DNA of 64,000 nucleotides from Chitinophagaceae bacterium (GCA_016721085.1 JADKJI010000021.1:81771-145770), one strand, 5' to 3'. Counted from the stretch's first letter, positions 36,493 through 46,516 are shown. Notes: generated by a model from the letters alone, not told the origin. Made by a program: numbers and translations.

Positions 36493-37292
36493 ATGCCATT
36501 GACTCCCGTTGTTAAGAATCTTATCATCGGTAATGTGCTGTTTTTCCTGGCGCAACTGATTCTGTCAAAGAATGCTTCCGTTCCAATGAATGATTGGTTC
36601 GCCCAACACCATGTACTTTCTGATAAATTCAGGCCGCATCAATTCCTGACGGCTGTATTCATGCATGGTTCCTGGGGACATCTTTTTGGTAATATGCTCG
36701 GTCTATATTTTTCGGTACAAAACTGGAATTGGTATGGGGAGCGCCTCGATTTTTGAAATTCTATCTTATCTGCGGAGTAGCAGCTGGATTAATAAGCGGT
36801 CTCGCTTCTTATGTAGAGACATATCCAATACTCGCAGATCTGAACCGGGCCATTGATGGACATAACTTTAGTTTATATTCAGAAGTATATAACAAGTATA
36901 ATCTTCAGTTATTCGACAATCCACCTTTTGAGAAAATTTATCAGGCATGGATGGCAAACCCTTCCGATAATGCGGTGGCACCTTATGCGGCAGAAGCCCT
37001 TCTTCAATATAAAGGGTATGTAACAAGCGGTACAGCTGTAGGAGCCAGTGGTGCCATATTTGGATTAATTGCCGCTGCAGCCTTCCTTTTCCCGAACGAT
37101 ATCATCTATTTCAATTTATTCATCCCCATAAAAATGAAATGGTTCGCCTTGATCTATGCAGGTTTGGAACTATCTATGGCTATACAGAATAACCCTATGG
37201 ACCAGGTTGGACATGTGGCGCATTTGGGAGGAGCACTTGTAGGCTTCCTTATTGTCTATTTCGGGTATCGAAGGAAGGGTCGGTTTTTCTAG
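36493..37292 (+). CDS. Rhomboid-family intramembrane serine protease, frameshifted
   Basis: About 266 residues. Helices start with VVKNLIIGNVLFFLAQLIL; rhomboid landmarks are FLTAVFMHGSWGHLFGNMLGLYF (L1/His region), WGAPRFLKFYLICGVAAG, GASGAIFGLIAAAAF (catalytic Ser in G-x-S-G) and GHVAHLGGALVGFLIVYF (catalytic His). The frame breaks in the T run at 36708-36712: with one more T it reads FFGTKLELVWGAPRF, and the 800-base length needs exactly that. ATG at 36493 is used. Followed by a second rhomboid gene 112 bases downstream. Confidence 0.88.
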
Positions 37293-37404
37293 GCCCGCAC
37301 AACTTTTTGTTGCCTTTTACTGTTAATTTTTATGGATACAACCCTTCGGTTTTGACCTGTTCTGAAAGGGGTTTCGTAAATTCACGCAAATATTCTGAAA
37401 CAGC

Positions 37405-38331
37405 ATGCAAGATCGATCTGTGAAAAAGACCTGGCTAGGACAATCCGGCAATTCCCTGGTGCTGTTACTGGCTATCCTGGCCATTGTATTCTGCATCTTC
37501 ACCTTCCTTCATTTGTCTTATTCGCTGACAAATGAAAATACCTCTGAAGCAAATGCCTCTTACTATAATGGAATCTTCAACTGGTTCATCCTTCCAGCTA
37601 ACTGGTCGGGATTTCTGACCCGTCCATGGACAATTTTCACTTATATGTTCATGCACGATGGCGTGTTCCATATGATCGGGAACCTGCTCTGGTTATGGAT
37701 GTTCGGTTTTATTCTGCAAGATTTGATTGGAAGCAGACCCATCATTCCCCTTTTCATTTATGGTGGATTAGTAGGTGGCCTTTTCTTCTTTGCTTGTGTA
37801 AATATTTTCCCCGGACTAAAAAGCATTGTTGCCAGTGGAACACTGGAAGGAGCTTCAGCCGGAGTGATGGCCATCGCCTGGGCGGCCACAATGCTGGCAC
37901 CCAACTATCGATTCTTCCCAATGATATTGGGCGGAATACCTCTCTGGGTCATTACTGTTATTTATGTGCTCATAGATCTGGCGGGCATCGCCAATTTCAG
38001 TAATGCAGGTGGCCATATTTCGCATATTGGTGGGGCTTTGTTTGGAATAGCTTATATGTGGCAAAAACGAAAAGGTAATGACTGGACAGATGGAATGAAT
38101 CGTTTCTTCGACTGGGTAAATAATTTATTCAGGCCGAATGTAAATGAAGAATCTCCCCGCAAGACTTTCCATTACAATACCAATGGAACCACTCCATATA
38201 AGAAAGTGCCAAACCTCACACAAAAACGAATAGATGCTATTCTCGATAAGATCGGGGAGCAAGGGTATAATAAGCTTACTGATGAAGAAAAGCAGATACT
38301 GAAGCGGGCCGCCGAAGATGATAGCAACTGA
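37405..38331 (+). CDS. Rhomboid-family intramembrane serine protease with cytosolic tail
   Basis: 308 residues. Same family as its neighbour: FTYMFMHDGVFHMIGNLLWLWMFGFILQDLIG, GASAGVMAIAWAATML (Ser of G-A-S-A-G), IPLWVITVIYVLIDLAG and GHISHIGGALFGIAYMWQ (His). The last ~70 residues form a hydrophilic tail (NVNEESPRKTFHYNTNG … LTDEEKQILKRAAED) ending in a helical segment often seen in Bacteroidota rhomboids. Substrate unknown; complete. Confidence 0.9.
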   Translation: MQDRSVKKTWLGQSGNSLVLLLAILAIVFCIFTFLHLSYSLTNENTSEANASYYNGIFNWFILPANWSGFLTRPWTIFTYMFMHDGVFHMIGNLLWLWMFGFILQDLIGSRPIIPLFIYGGLVGGLFFFACVNIFPGLKSIVASGTLEGASAGVMAIAWAATMLAPNYRFFPMILGGIPLWVITVIYVLIDLAGIANFSNAGGHISHIGGALFGIAYMWQKRKGNDWTDGMNRFFDWVNNLFRPNVNEESPRKTFHYNTNGTTPYKKVPNLTQKRIDAILDKIGEQGYNKLTDEEKQILKRAAEDDSN

Positions 38332-38365
38332 TTTACTTCATTGAACTGACGATTATTGCTATAAC

Positions 38366-39496
38366 ATGCCAACATTCGTTCGAAGTTTCACCAAAAGAAT
38401 ATTTATTGGCATTAGCATTTTGCTGGTGGTAGTATTCCTGTTGGCATGCTGTAATATTTGGCTCAATCCACAAGAATGGTGGTGGGTCGCAGTGTTAGGA
38501 TTAGGATTCCCCTTTATTTTACTAGCTGTTATCTGTTGTTTGGTTTTCTGGTTAATTTTCAAATCGCGCTGGGCAATACTCCCGTTCGTAGCCTTGCTGC
38601 TCGGCTATTCAAATATCAGAGCCCTTATAGGAGTTCATTTTTCTGCCAGTTTTAATAAAGAGAAAGCTCCTAATTCGCTGAGGATATTAAGCTGGAATGT
38701 TTCCTGGTTCGATAACCAACGTAAATCAGATAAGAACCAGAAGTCGAGAAGAAAGGAAATGCTCGAATACATCGCTTCGCAGAATGCAGATGTACTTTGT
38801 TTTCAGGAATACCTTGAATCGAATATAAAAGATGATGAATACAGTAATGAAAAGGAATTTTCAGCCATGGGCTATCCTTATAATTATTGGGTGGGCGATT
38901 ACATCTTAAAAAAAGGAACCTATCTGGCAGGGACAGCCATCTTCTCAAAATATCCCATTATAAAAACATTCCGGTTACAGTATAATGGAGAACGCAAAGA
39001 CAAAGCATTTGAAAGTTTGATTGCTGCTGACCTTGATTTAGGAAAAGATACCATCCGTGTTTTTACAACACATCTTCAATCCATATTGCTGAAGGATGAT
39101 GATTATAAGAATATCGAGGTTATCCGGAATGTTGACGATAGTATGGTAGCAGCATCTAAATCGATTTTGAGAAAGCTTAAGAACGGGTATAAATACCGCG
39201 GAGGACAAGCCCAGATGGTTAGAGAGGAGTTGGATAAAAGCCCCTATCCCGAAATTATTTGCGGAGATTTTAATGATGTGCCCAATTCCTACACTTATTT
39301 CACCATAAAGGGTCCCAGACAGGATGCTTTTCTCGAAAAAGGATCCAGGTTTGGCCGAACCTATAACAAGATATCGCCGACCCTTCGCATCGACTATATT
39401 ATGCCCAATGCCCGGTTTAAGGTGTTGCAGTATACCAAGACCGTTCTGCCTTATTCCGACCACTTCCCCATTATGGCCGACCTACAGTTTCCCTGA
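38366..39496 (+). CDS. Membrane-anchored endonuclease/exonuclease/phosphatase-family protein
   Basis: 376 residues. Two or three N-terminal helices (residues ~10-30, ~37-65, ~70-85), then an exposed EEP domain: ILSWNVSWFDNQ (Asn of metal site), VLCFQEYLES (Glu), AGTAIFSKYPI, FTTHLQSI (His), EIICGDFNDVPNSYTYF (Asp, Asn) and YSDHFPIMADLQF (Asp-His). All expected catalytic residues are there. Members include DNases, sphingomyelinases and inositol phosphatases; the substrate is not deducible. Confidence 0.88.
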   Translation: MPTFVRSFTKRIFIGISILLVVVFLLACCNIWLNPQEWWWVAVLGLGFPFILLAVICCLVFWLIFKSRWAILPFVALLLGYSNIRALIGVHFSASFNKEKAPNSLRILSWNVSWFDNQRKSDKNQKSRRKEMLEYIASQNADVLCFQEYLESNIKDDEYSNEKEFSAMGYPYNYWVGDYILKKGTYLAGTAIFSKYPIIKTFRLQYNGERKDKAFESLIAADLDLGKDTIRVFTTHLQSILLKDDDYKNIEVIRNVDDSMVAASKSILRKLKNGYKYRGGQAQMVREELDKSPYPEIICGDFNDVPNSYTYFTIKGPRQDAFLEKGSRFGRTYNKISPTLRIDYIMPNARFKVLQYTKTVLPYSDHFPIMADLQFP

Positions 39497-39684
39497 TTGG
39501 GATGAATTATATATATTTGCTACATGTTCGTCTTCTCACATACCTGCTGTTCCTGTTGTTGTCCCATTCTGGAGGGATAAATCTATTTTTGCTTTTTCAT
39601 AAATCAGTATAGTCAGAATCAATAGCCCTTCATAAAAAGCACCTAAACGGTTCTTGTTTGTGAAGAGGATACAAAATAATAAAC

Positions 39685-41184
39685 ATGAGTTCCTTAAAAG
39701 TCTATAACTCTCTTACCCGTCAGAAAGAAATTTTTGAACCCATCACACCCGGACATGTGGGCATGTATGTGTGCGGACCTACCGTAAGTGGTGAAAGTCA
39801 TCTGGGACATGCCCGTCCTTATATCACCTTCGATGTATTGTTCCGTTATCTCCAGCATCTTGGTTATAAAGTGAGATATGTTCGGAATATAACAGACGCC
39901 GGACATTTTGAAGAAGAGGGACGTGATGCAGAAGATAAGATCTCCAAAAAAGCCTTGCTCGAAAAACTGGAACCCATGGAGCTGGTACAGAAATATACCA
40001 ACCTCTATCATTGGGCTATGGCACAGTTCAATAACCTGCCACCTACTATCGAGCCAACAGCTACAGGACATATCGTAGAGCAGATCGATATGATAAAGCA
40101 ATTGATTGAAGAAGGGTATGCGTATGAAGTGAATGGCTCGGTATACTTTGATGTGATGAAATATTCGCAGAAGTATCCTTATGGTAAACTGAGTGGACGG
40201 ATTGTTGAAGATCTTTTGGAGACTACCCGCGAATTGGAAGGACAGGATGAAAAAAGAAACAAGCAGGACTTCGCTTTATGGAAAGCAGCAGCCCCTGAAC
40301 ATATCATGCGCTGGAGCAGTCCCTGGGGTGTCGGTTTTCCCGGATGGCATATTGAATGTTCTGCAATGGCCAGTAAGTATCTGGGTGAACAATTCGATAT
40401 ACATGGAGGTGGAATGGACTTATTATTCCCTCACCACGAAAGTGAGATAGCACAAAGTTGCATCTGCCATCATGGGGTGATGCCGGTTCGTTACTGGGTC
40501 CATAACAATATGATCACCATCAATGGTCGTAAAATGGGGAAGAGCTATAATAATGTGATAAAGCTGACTGAACTATTCAGTGGCCAGCATCCATTATTGC
40601 AGCAGGCCTTCTCGCCAATGACTATACGCTTTTTCATTTTGCAGACCCATTACCGCAGCACCCTCGATTTCAGTAATGAAGCATTAATGGCGGCGGACAG
40701 AGGATTTAGAAGATTATGGGAAGCCTATGAAAATCTTCTGAAACTGGATACCACTTCTGTACCTGAAACAGGAACCGATGCTGAATTGATTGCAAAGGTG
40801 ACAAAGCTGGAATCTGTCTTTGATGAATTTATGGACGATGATCTTAGCACGGCTAAAGTACTAGCGAATATGTTTGAGCTGGTACCGGTTATCAATTCCA
40901 TAAAGGATAAGCATATACCTGCGGTTTCATTAGGTGGCAAAACAATCAGGCATTTGCAGGAGCGATTTAAAACCTATCTCGAAAGCATCTTCGGATTCAA
41001 GGCGGAAGCTGAATCGAATGATAATAAACTTACCGGAGTAATGGAATTGCTTATCGATATCAGAAAGGAAGCGAAATCAAGAAAAGATTACGCTACTTCT
41101 GATAAGATAAGAAACCAGTTACAGGAATTAGGCATTGCATTGAAGGATGAGAAGGATGGAGGGATGAGTTTTACTTTCCTGTAA
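39685..41184 (+). CDS. cysS: Cysteine--tRNA ligase
   Basis: 499 residues, class I synthetase. Zinc/Cys site YVCGPTVSGESHLGHARPYI (C-G-P-T and the HIGH motif as HLGH), second zinc ligand region WHIECSAM, DIHGGGMDLLFPHHESEIAQS, and KMSKS as KMGKSYNN. The DALR-like C-terminal domain ends KSRKDYATSDKIRNQLQELGIALKD. Complete, with a terminator downstream. ATG at 39685. Confidence 0.95.
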   Translation: MSSLKVYNSLTRQKEIFEPITPGHVGMYVCGPTVSGESHLGHARPYITFDVLFRYLQHLGYKVRYVRNITDAGHFEEEGRDAEDKISKKALLEKLEPMELVQKYTNLYHWAMAQFNNLPPTIEPTATGHIVEQIDMIKQLIEEGYAYEVNGSVYFDVMKYSQKYPYGKLSGRIVEDLLETTRELEGQDEKRNKQDFALWKAAAPEHIMRWSSPWGVGFPGWHIECSAMASKYLGEQFDIHGGGMDLLFPHHESEIAQSCICHHGVMPVRYWVHNNMITINGRKMGKSYNNVIKLTELFSGQHPLLQQAFSPMTIRFFILQTHYRSTLDFSNEALMAADRGFRRLWEAYENLLKLDTTSVPETGTDAELIAKVTKLESVFDEFMDDDLSTAKVLANMFELVPVINSIKDKHIPAVSLGGKTIRHLQERFKTYLESIFGFKAEAESNDNKLTGVMELLIDIRKEAKSRKDYATSDKIRNQLQELGIALKDEKDGGMSFTFL

Positions 41185-41203
41185 TATTAGTTTGAAATAT
41201 TGT

Positions 41204-41246
41204 AAGAGCGAATGGTTTTCATATAACCATTCGCTCTTTTCTTTTT
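41204..41246 (+). terminator. Rho-independent terminator after cysS
   Basis: AAGAGCGAATGGTT / AACCATTCGCTCTT perfect 14-bp stem with a T-rich tail (TTTTCTTTTT). Confidence 0.88.
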
Positions 41247-41330
41247 ACAATACATCGGAATTATCAACAGTTCATCGGTTTTTGAAATCAAAGCGCCTTG
41301 TTTGTATGTCATAACAGGAAATAAACTGTT

Positions 41331-42287
41331 ATGAAAAAACAAATCCAACAAAAAGGGAAATGGATACTGTTTCCCATCTTCTTGCTTCTATTTGCAGCCT
41401 GCGAAAAAATGCCTCCTTTACCAGGAGGTGAGGGCCCAAAGACGATTTACCAAACAATCGCTTCTGATGGCCGGTTTACTTTTTTAACGGTGGCGATGGC
41501 CAAGGCAGGACTTATACAGACATTAAATGACAAGAAAGCCCAGCTGACTTTATTTGCTCCAACTGATGATGCTTTCAAAGCAGCAGGGTTCAAGACGCCA
41601 AAAGATATCGCCGATGTTCCTGAAGCTACATTAAAAGCCATCTTGTTATATCATGCATTAGGTTCAGAAGTAAAATCAAATGCGATACCGTTAGCTGCCA
41701 ATACAGAAGTAAATACAGTAGCTGTAAAGCCCGTTTTTGTAACCCGTACCAATGCAGGAAAAGTATTTGTAAATGGTGTTTCTGTAATCCAGAAAGATCT
41801 GGATTGTACCAATGGTGTAATTCATGTAGTTAACAGGGTGTTGCAAGCCTCAGTGGGTACCATTGTACAAACTGCTCAGGGAAATCCGAATTTATCCTAT
41901 CTGGTAGCAGCTGTTTTAAGAGCTAGTCAGGGTACTACAAATGTAGCAGCGGTCCTCAGCAGCGCTGGTCCATTTACCGTATTCGCTCCAACTAATCAGG
42001 CATTCAAAAACGCCGGCTTCGCTACTATCGATGCCATCAATGCAACTCCAGCCGATGCGTTGACTCCCATACTCACTTATCATGTAATTGGAGCAAGGGT
42101 ATTCTCTTCAGACCTGGTAAATAATAGCGATGTGCCCACGGTTAATGGAGGAACCTTGCGTATCACACTTACCGGATCACCAAAAGTGAAGGGTAAAACA
42201 AATGCTACGGCTTCCAATATCATTATCACTGATATACTGGCTACCAATGGAGTGGTTCATGTTATAGATCAGGTCTTATTACCATAA
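41331..42287 (+). CDS. Lipoprotein with two fasciclin domains
   Basis: 318 residues. Lipobox FAAC-E. Two FAS1 domains: ~35-175 (LTLFAPTDDAFKAAG, LLYHAL, NGVIHVVNRVL) and ~180-317 (FTVFAPTNQAFKNAG, LTYHVIGARVFSSDL, NGVVHVIDQVLLP). FAS1 domains mediate adhesion or ligand binding at the cell surface. It is paralogous to the next gene and probably arose by duplication. About 139 bases separate them. Confidence 0.9.
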   Translation: MKKQIQQKGKWILFPIFLLLFAACEKMPPLPGGEGPKTIYQTIASDGRFTFLTVAMAKAGLIQTLNDKKAQLTLFAPTDDAFKAAGFKTPKDIADVPEATLKAILLYHALGSEVKSNAIPLAANTEVNTVAVKPVFVTRTNAGKVFVNGVSVIQKDLDCTNGVIHVVNRVLQASVGTIVQTAQGNPNLSYLVAAVLRASQGTTNVAAVLSSAGPFTVFAPTNQAFKNAGFATIDAINATPADALTPILTYHVIGARVFSSDLVNNSDVPTVNGGTLRITLTGSPKVKGKTNATASNIIITDILATNGVVHVIDQVLLP

Positions 42288-42426
42288 AATGGCATTTGTT
42301 GCAAAAACGTTAAACACAATTCACTCCCAAATAACGACAGTTCATCAGGCTCTACTGCACGGTTCGTCGGCTATAGACTACTAGTGGTTTTGTCTGAATG
42401 TTATAGGATTAAACAAACTTATTATT

Positions 42427-43356
42427 ATGAAAAACAAAATGAACGGTACCCTGAAGGGGTTGGCACTGGCGATGAGTGCCGTAGTTGTACTGGCATCTTG
42501 CAAGAAAGACGATGAACCAGTTGTGCCAAATGATATTGTAAAAGTGGCTACTGATAACGGACTTACTAGTCTTGTGAGCTCTGTACAATCAGCCGGCTTA
42601 ACAGCTACATTACAAAGCACCGGACCTTTCACTGTATTCGCTCCAACCAATGCTGCTTTTTCTGCATTGACTGCAGCACCTGCTGATTTGAAGAATACCT
42701 TATTATATCATGTGTTGAGTAATACAAAGGCAACAGCAAGTGGAATACCTACTACCTTAACTGGTTTGTTAAGCAGCAATGCTGCTGGTGATTCCCTATA
42801 TGTGAGAAAGATAGGATCAAACGTATTTATCAACGGTGTGAAAGTTGATATAGCCGATGTAAACGCTACCAATGGGGTGGCTCATGTTATCGGAACTGTT
42901 TTGATTCCACCAACTGGCAATATTGTTCAAACAGCTATTGCTGCTAAATTTGACTCATTGGCAAAAGCGGTTACTCTCGCAAGCACAGGTGTGGGTAGTG
43001 AAGACCTATTGACAGCATTGTCAAATACAAAGGGGTTGACTGTTTTCGCACCAACCAACCAAGCCTTTACCAATTTATTGACAGCCCTCGGAGTATCATC
43101 TATTGACCAGATACCAAAAGCAACATTAATTGCTGTATTGAAATACCATGTTATTGCAGCAAGGGTGTTTTCCTCTGATCTTACTGACGGCGCTAAGCCA
43201 GCAACCTTACAGGGAGGTACTTTGACTGTGTCCCTCACTGGTGGAGCCAAGGTTACCGGGAACGGGAATTCCGGGAACGCTTCCAATATCACCGCCGCTA
43301 ACATCATGGCGAAGAATGGTGTTATCCATGTGATTGACAGGGTATTAATACCTTGA
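42427..43356 (+). CDS. Lipoprotein with two fasciclin domains (paralogue)
   Basis: 309 residues. Lipobox VLASC-K followed by an acidic stretch KKDDEP. FAS1 domains ~35-160 (FTVFAPTNAAFSAL, LLYHVLSNT, NGVAHVIGTVLIP) and ~165-309 (LTVFAPTNQAFTNLL, LKYHVIAARVFSSDL, NGVIHVIDRVLIP). The second domain shares nearly identical blocks with the preceding gene. A hairpin terminator follows. Surface adhesion-like function is inferred. Confidence 0.9.
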   Translation: MKNKMNGTLKGLALAMSAVVVLASCKKDDEPVVPNDIVKVATDNGLTSLVSSVQSAGLTATLQSTGPFTVFAPTNAAFSALTAAPADLKNTLLYHVLSNTKATASGIPTTLTGLLSSNAAGDSLYVRKIGSNVFINGVKVDIADVNATNGVAHVIGTVLIPPTGNIVQTAIAAKFDSLAKAVTLASTGVGSEDLLTALSNTKGLTVFAPTNQAFTNLLTALGVSSIDQIPKATLIAVLKYHVIAARVFSSDLTDGAKPATLQGGTLTVSLTGGAKVTGNGNSGNASNITAANIMAKNGVIHVIDRVLIP

Positions 43357-43377
43357 TTTTGAAAAACCTAAAAATCG

Positions 43378-43413
43378 ATCAACCCCTGATTAAACCAGGG
43401 GTTGATTCTTTTG
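43378..43413 (+). terminator. Hairpin terminator after the second fasciclin gene
   Basis: ATCAACCCCTG / CAGGGGTTGAT perfect stem followed by TCTTTTG; it ends only five bases before the next start codon at 43418. Confidence 0.85.
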
Positions 43414-43417
43414 TTAA

Positions 43418-44452
43418 ATGAACATGTTCCCCCACAAATACCGCTATCTTTTCATTCTTGGCTTATCACTCTTCAGCTTCCTGAATACCGTGATTTGCGA
43501 AGTATACCTATACTTTCACATTGAAATAGAATGGTATTTAGCACTCCTGACCATCTTTCTTATCACCTTCTTTATATGGGAAGGGAACCGTTTGGCCGAG
43601 CCCATTTTTAAGAAAAGGTTGTATAATGGAAAGGGTCCCCTTCGGTTCTTATTAGTGTTTTTTATTGCAGGTAATCTCATTTCAATACTTGTTGCTACTG
43701 CCGTTGTACTTAGTATCGGCTCATTGGTTCTTAAATATCCAATGGAAAGGAATTTGGAACCCTTGAAATTGAATGTGATTTATGCAGGACTTATCAATCT
43801 TTTCTTTCATCTGCTGAATGCCATCTTCCTCTTCTTTGAAGAATACCGGAAAAAATTGCGTGAAGCAGAAGAGCTAAAAAGATCCAGCGCCATTTCTCAA
43901 TTGCAATTGATAAAAAGCCAGATAAACCCCCATTTCCTTTTTAATAGTTTGAATGTTTTGTCGGGAATGGTGGTGAAAGATAATCCCGAAGCAAATAAAT
44001 ACATTGAAGAATTCTCTAAAGTGTACCGCTATATCCTGAATAATAGCGATAAGGAATTGGTGACTATTCAATCAGAACTGGAATTCATACAGCCCTATAT
44101 TTTTCTGTTGCAGAAAAGATTTCCTGAAGGTCTCCAGGTATCTATCAATGTTCCGGATATGTATAAAAATTATTATATCATTCCGGTGGCTCTTCAGATG
44201 CTGGTGGAAAACGCCATCAAGCATAATATTGTTTCGAGAGTGAAGCCTTTACATATTGAAATGTATGTTAATGGGAATCAGACAATAGTTGTCAAGAATA
44301 ATTACCAGCCGCGTCAGACATCTGAAAACTCCACTTTAATCGGACTTCAAAATATTTCAAAAAGATATGAACTCGTGAGCGGAAAATCTGTTAATGTGAA
44401 TTCGGGCACTGAACATTTCGAAGTGGTGCTGCCGCTTTTGCAATTAAACTGA
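43418..44452 (+). CDS. LytS/YehU-type sensor histidine kinase
   Basis: 344 residues. Four transmembrane helices in the first ~150 residues, a short coiled linker (EEYRKKLREAEELKRSSAISQLQLIKSQ) and a His_kinase domain with INPHFLFNSLNVLSGMV (phospho-acceptor His in N-P-H-F) and an ATP-lid region VALQMLVENAIKHNIV (N-box) and IGLQNISKRYEL. It begins five bases after the fasciclin terminator and is followed 5 bases later by its LytTR regulator. No sensory domain other than the membrane region is visible. Confidence 0.92.
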   Translation: MNMFPHKYRYLFILGLSLFSFLNTVICEVYLYFHIEIEWYLALLTIFLITFFIWEGNRLAEPIFKKRLYNGKGPLRFLLVFFIAGNLISILVATAVVLSIGSLVLKYPMERNLEPLKLNVIYAGLINLFFHLLNAIFLFFEEYRKKLREAEELKRSSAISQLQLIKSQINPHFLFNSLNVLSGMVVKDNPEANKYIEEFSKVYRYILNNSDKELVTIQSELEFIQPYIFLLQKRFPEGLQVSINVPDMYKNYYIIPVALQMLVENAIKHNIVSRVKPLHIEMYVNGNQTIVVKNNYQPRQTSENSTLIGLQNISKRYELVSGKSVNVNSGTEHFEVVLPLLQLN

Positions 44453-44457
44453 ATCTT

Positions 44458-45216
44458 ATGAGGGTAGTTATCATTGAAGATGAGATACTGGCTGCACAAC
44501 GATTGCAGTTATTACTCAAACAAGCTGATCCTTCCATTAAAGTAGTGGCTATGCTGGAAAGTATAGAGGAATCAGTAGAATATCTGGAGCAATCCCCTCA
44601 ACCCGATTTGCTATTACTCGATATACAGCTCTCAGATGGACATAGCTTTGAGATATTCAATCGCATCTCGTATAAAGGTCCTGTAATATTCATCACCGCA
44701 TTTGATCAGTACGCCATTGAAGCCTTCCGGCTTTTCAGCATCGATTATATTCTCAAACCCATTTCTCTCGAATCCTTACAAAAAGCGATTGCTAAATTCC
44801 GCGCTATCACTGATACATTCAAAGCAGTTGATTATTCGAAAGTGCTTCCGAAAATTTCGACGGATGCTTCAAATTATAAATCAAGGTTCCTGGCAAGGGT
44901 GGGACAAAGACTGTTCTTTGTCGATATCCATGATGTGGCCTATTTCCAGGCAGATAATAAAGTGGTGTACCTGGTTGATAATTCCGGCAACCGATATCTT
45001 ATCGATTATACGCTTGATAAGTTGGAATCCATTCTTGATCCAAAAGATTTCTTCCGGCTGAATAGAAAATTCATCATCAAGGTATCTGCAATTGAACAGG
45101 TGAAACCTTATTTCAATAGCCGACTGAAATTAACGGTGAAGGGTGTGAATGCCAAAGAGGAAATGGTAGTGAGTCGCGAGCGCGTTGCCGATTTCAGATC
45201 CTGGGCAGAAGCATAG
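44458..45216 (+). CDS. LytTR-family response regulator
   Basis: 252 residues. Receiver domain (residues 1-120) with acidic pocket VVIIEDEILAAQR, phospho-Asp in LLLLDIQLSDG, Thr/Ser in VIFITAFDQYA and Lys in DYILKPI. LytTR DNA-binding domain (~145-250): FLARVGQRLFFVDIHDVAYFQAD, FFRLNRKFIIKVSAIEQVKPYFNSRLKL, VVSRERVADFRSWA. Partner of the preceding kinase. No obvious target repeat is identified near the pair. Confidence 0.93.
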   Translation: MRVVIIEDEILAAQRLQLLLKQADPSIKVVAMLESIEESVEYLEQSPQPDLLLLDIQLSDGHSFEIFNRISYKGPVIFITAFDQYAIEAFRLFSIDYILKPISLESLQKAIAKFRAITDTFKAVDYSKVLPKISTDASNYKSRFLARVGQRLFFVDIHDVAYFQADNKVVYLVDNSGNRYLIDYTLDKLESILDPKDFFRLNRKFIIKVSAIEQVKPYFNSRLKLTVKGVNAKEEMVVSRERVADFRSWAEA

Positions 45217-45285
45217 TCTTTCAATTTCTATTCTCTTTTTTCATTCTCCCAATTACGCCTATTTTTACTGACTATAAGTAAAACC

Positions 45286-45890
45286 ATGGCGGCAGAATAT
45301 AAATTACATCTCAGCAAGGATAAGCGATTAAAGAAAGTAGTGGAAGCGCAGGAAGATTTATCCATCAGGCACAGGAAGAATATCGCTCTCTATCTCTGCG
45401 GCTCTATCATGAGTCAGCAATTATCTATAAAAGTTGCTGCTGTTATTTATCAGCGCTTTCTTGATTTATTCGGAGGAAAAGAACCTACCGCTCAACAAAT
45501 AGTAGATACACCTCTCACCACTTTACGAAGCATCGGACTCTCCAATGCAAAATGTCAATATGTTCATAATGTTGCCAAGTTTGAATTGGAACATGGAATG
45601 GATGCTAAGAAACTGGCTAAGATGGATAATGAAGAAGTAATAGCCTATCTCACTCCAATAAAAGGCGTTGGCCGCTGGACGGTTGAAATGCTTCTTATGT
45701 TCGCTTTGGGAAGAGAAGATGTTTTTGCCATCGATGACCTCGGCATTCAAAACGCCATGATTGGTATCTATAAACTAAGCAGAGAGGATAAGAAGAAATT
45801 CAAAGAGGATATGCTGAAGGTGTCAAAAAATGGAGTCCGTATAGGACGTATGCGTGTATGCATTTGTGGAGGTGGAAGGATGGGGAGTGA
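45286..45890 (+). CDS. DNA-3-methyladenine glycosylase II family, frameshifted near the end
   Basis: About 201 residues. HhH-GPD enzyme: IALYLCGSIMSQQLSIKVAAVI, LRSIGLSNAKCQYV, PIKGVGRWTVEMLLMFALGR (helix-hairpin-helix) and VFAIDDLGIQ (catalytic Asp). One A is missing in the AAAAAA run near 45827-45832. With it restored, the C terminus reads KKWSPYRTYACMHLWRWKDG and stops at 45890; without it the protein runs on into an unlikely Cys-rich tail. Repair of alkylated bases; the second of two family members in the window. Confidence 0.85.
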
Positions 45891-45957
45891 TTTTTTAAGT
45901 TATAGGCAAAAGTTTTGCTTTGTGTGTCTTGGGCTTGTTTAGAGGTCAAATTAATAT

Positions 45958-46076
45958 AAATACATTTTTATTAACCGCAGAGACGCGGAGCGCAGGGAGC
46001 CCCTGCGTCTCCGCGTCTCTGCGGTAAAATGTATTTTGTATTCAGCTTTAGGCCTTAAGCCCTAAGCCTTCAGCTG
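45958..46076. repeat. Palindromic intergenic repeat
   Basis: Left arm 45958-45997 and right arm 46000-46035 contain CCGCAGAGACGCGGAG and its complement, followed by TTAGGCCTTAAGCCCTAAGC at 46048-46067, a relative of the 12955 repeat. It overlaps the stop codon of the first RDD gene. Confidence 0.75.
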
Positions 46077-46516
46077 ATTTTCACCACCTTCGTATCCGTC
46101 CATTTATCATGCCACGGATTACCACCAAAAGCACTCAACGCCTCAAAAGGAACAATTCTCGAAAAGCCCCTTCCAAAACTATTAGCCCAGGTAGTAGGTT
46201 CATTGTATGTAGTAACAGCTTTGGTTTTAGTAATAAGCTTACCAAGCGTTCGGCCCTTAGTAAGACCTTCTATTACGGATATATACAATGCAAATAAAAG
46301 ACTCGTTAAGATACGGTCGACTATAGGATTCATGGTTTCCAATGCATAAATAAAGGATTCTCCCCATATAAATCCTCCAACAAATCCAAATCCAAAGATC
46401 AATATAAAAAACAGAACGAGATCAATAAGAAAATTCACGAATCTTTGGCCAACACTTGCTGGTTCAAGATATATTTCCTGTTCAACATCTTGTAATAAAT
46501 CAACTGTTTCTGACAT
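46070..46516 (-). CDS. RDD-family membrane protein
   Basis: 148 residues. RDD domain: RFVNFLIDLVLFFILIFGFGFVGGF (Arg and Asp of the R-x-x-x-x-x-x-D pattern), a second helix SLLFALYISVIEGLTKGRTLGKLITKTKAV and FSRIVPFEALSAFG. Such small membrane proteins may aid ion transport; function is unclear. Paralogous to the gene 49 bases upstream. ATG at 46516. Confidence 0.82.
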   Translation of the reverse strand: MSETVDLLQDVEQEIYLEPASVGQRFVNFLIDLVLFFILIFGFGFVGGFIWGESFIYALETMNPIVDRILTSLLFALYISVIEGLTKGRTLGKLITKTKAVTTYNEPTTWANSFGRGFSRIVPFEALSAFGGNPWHDKWTDTKVVKIS

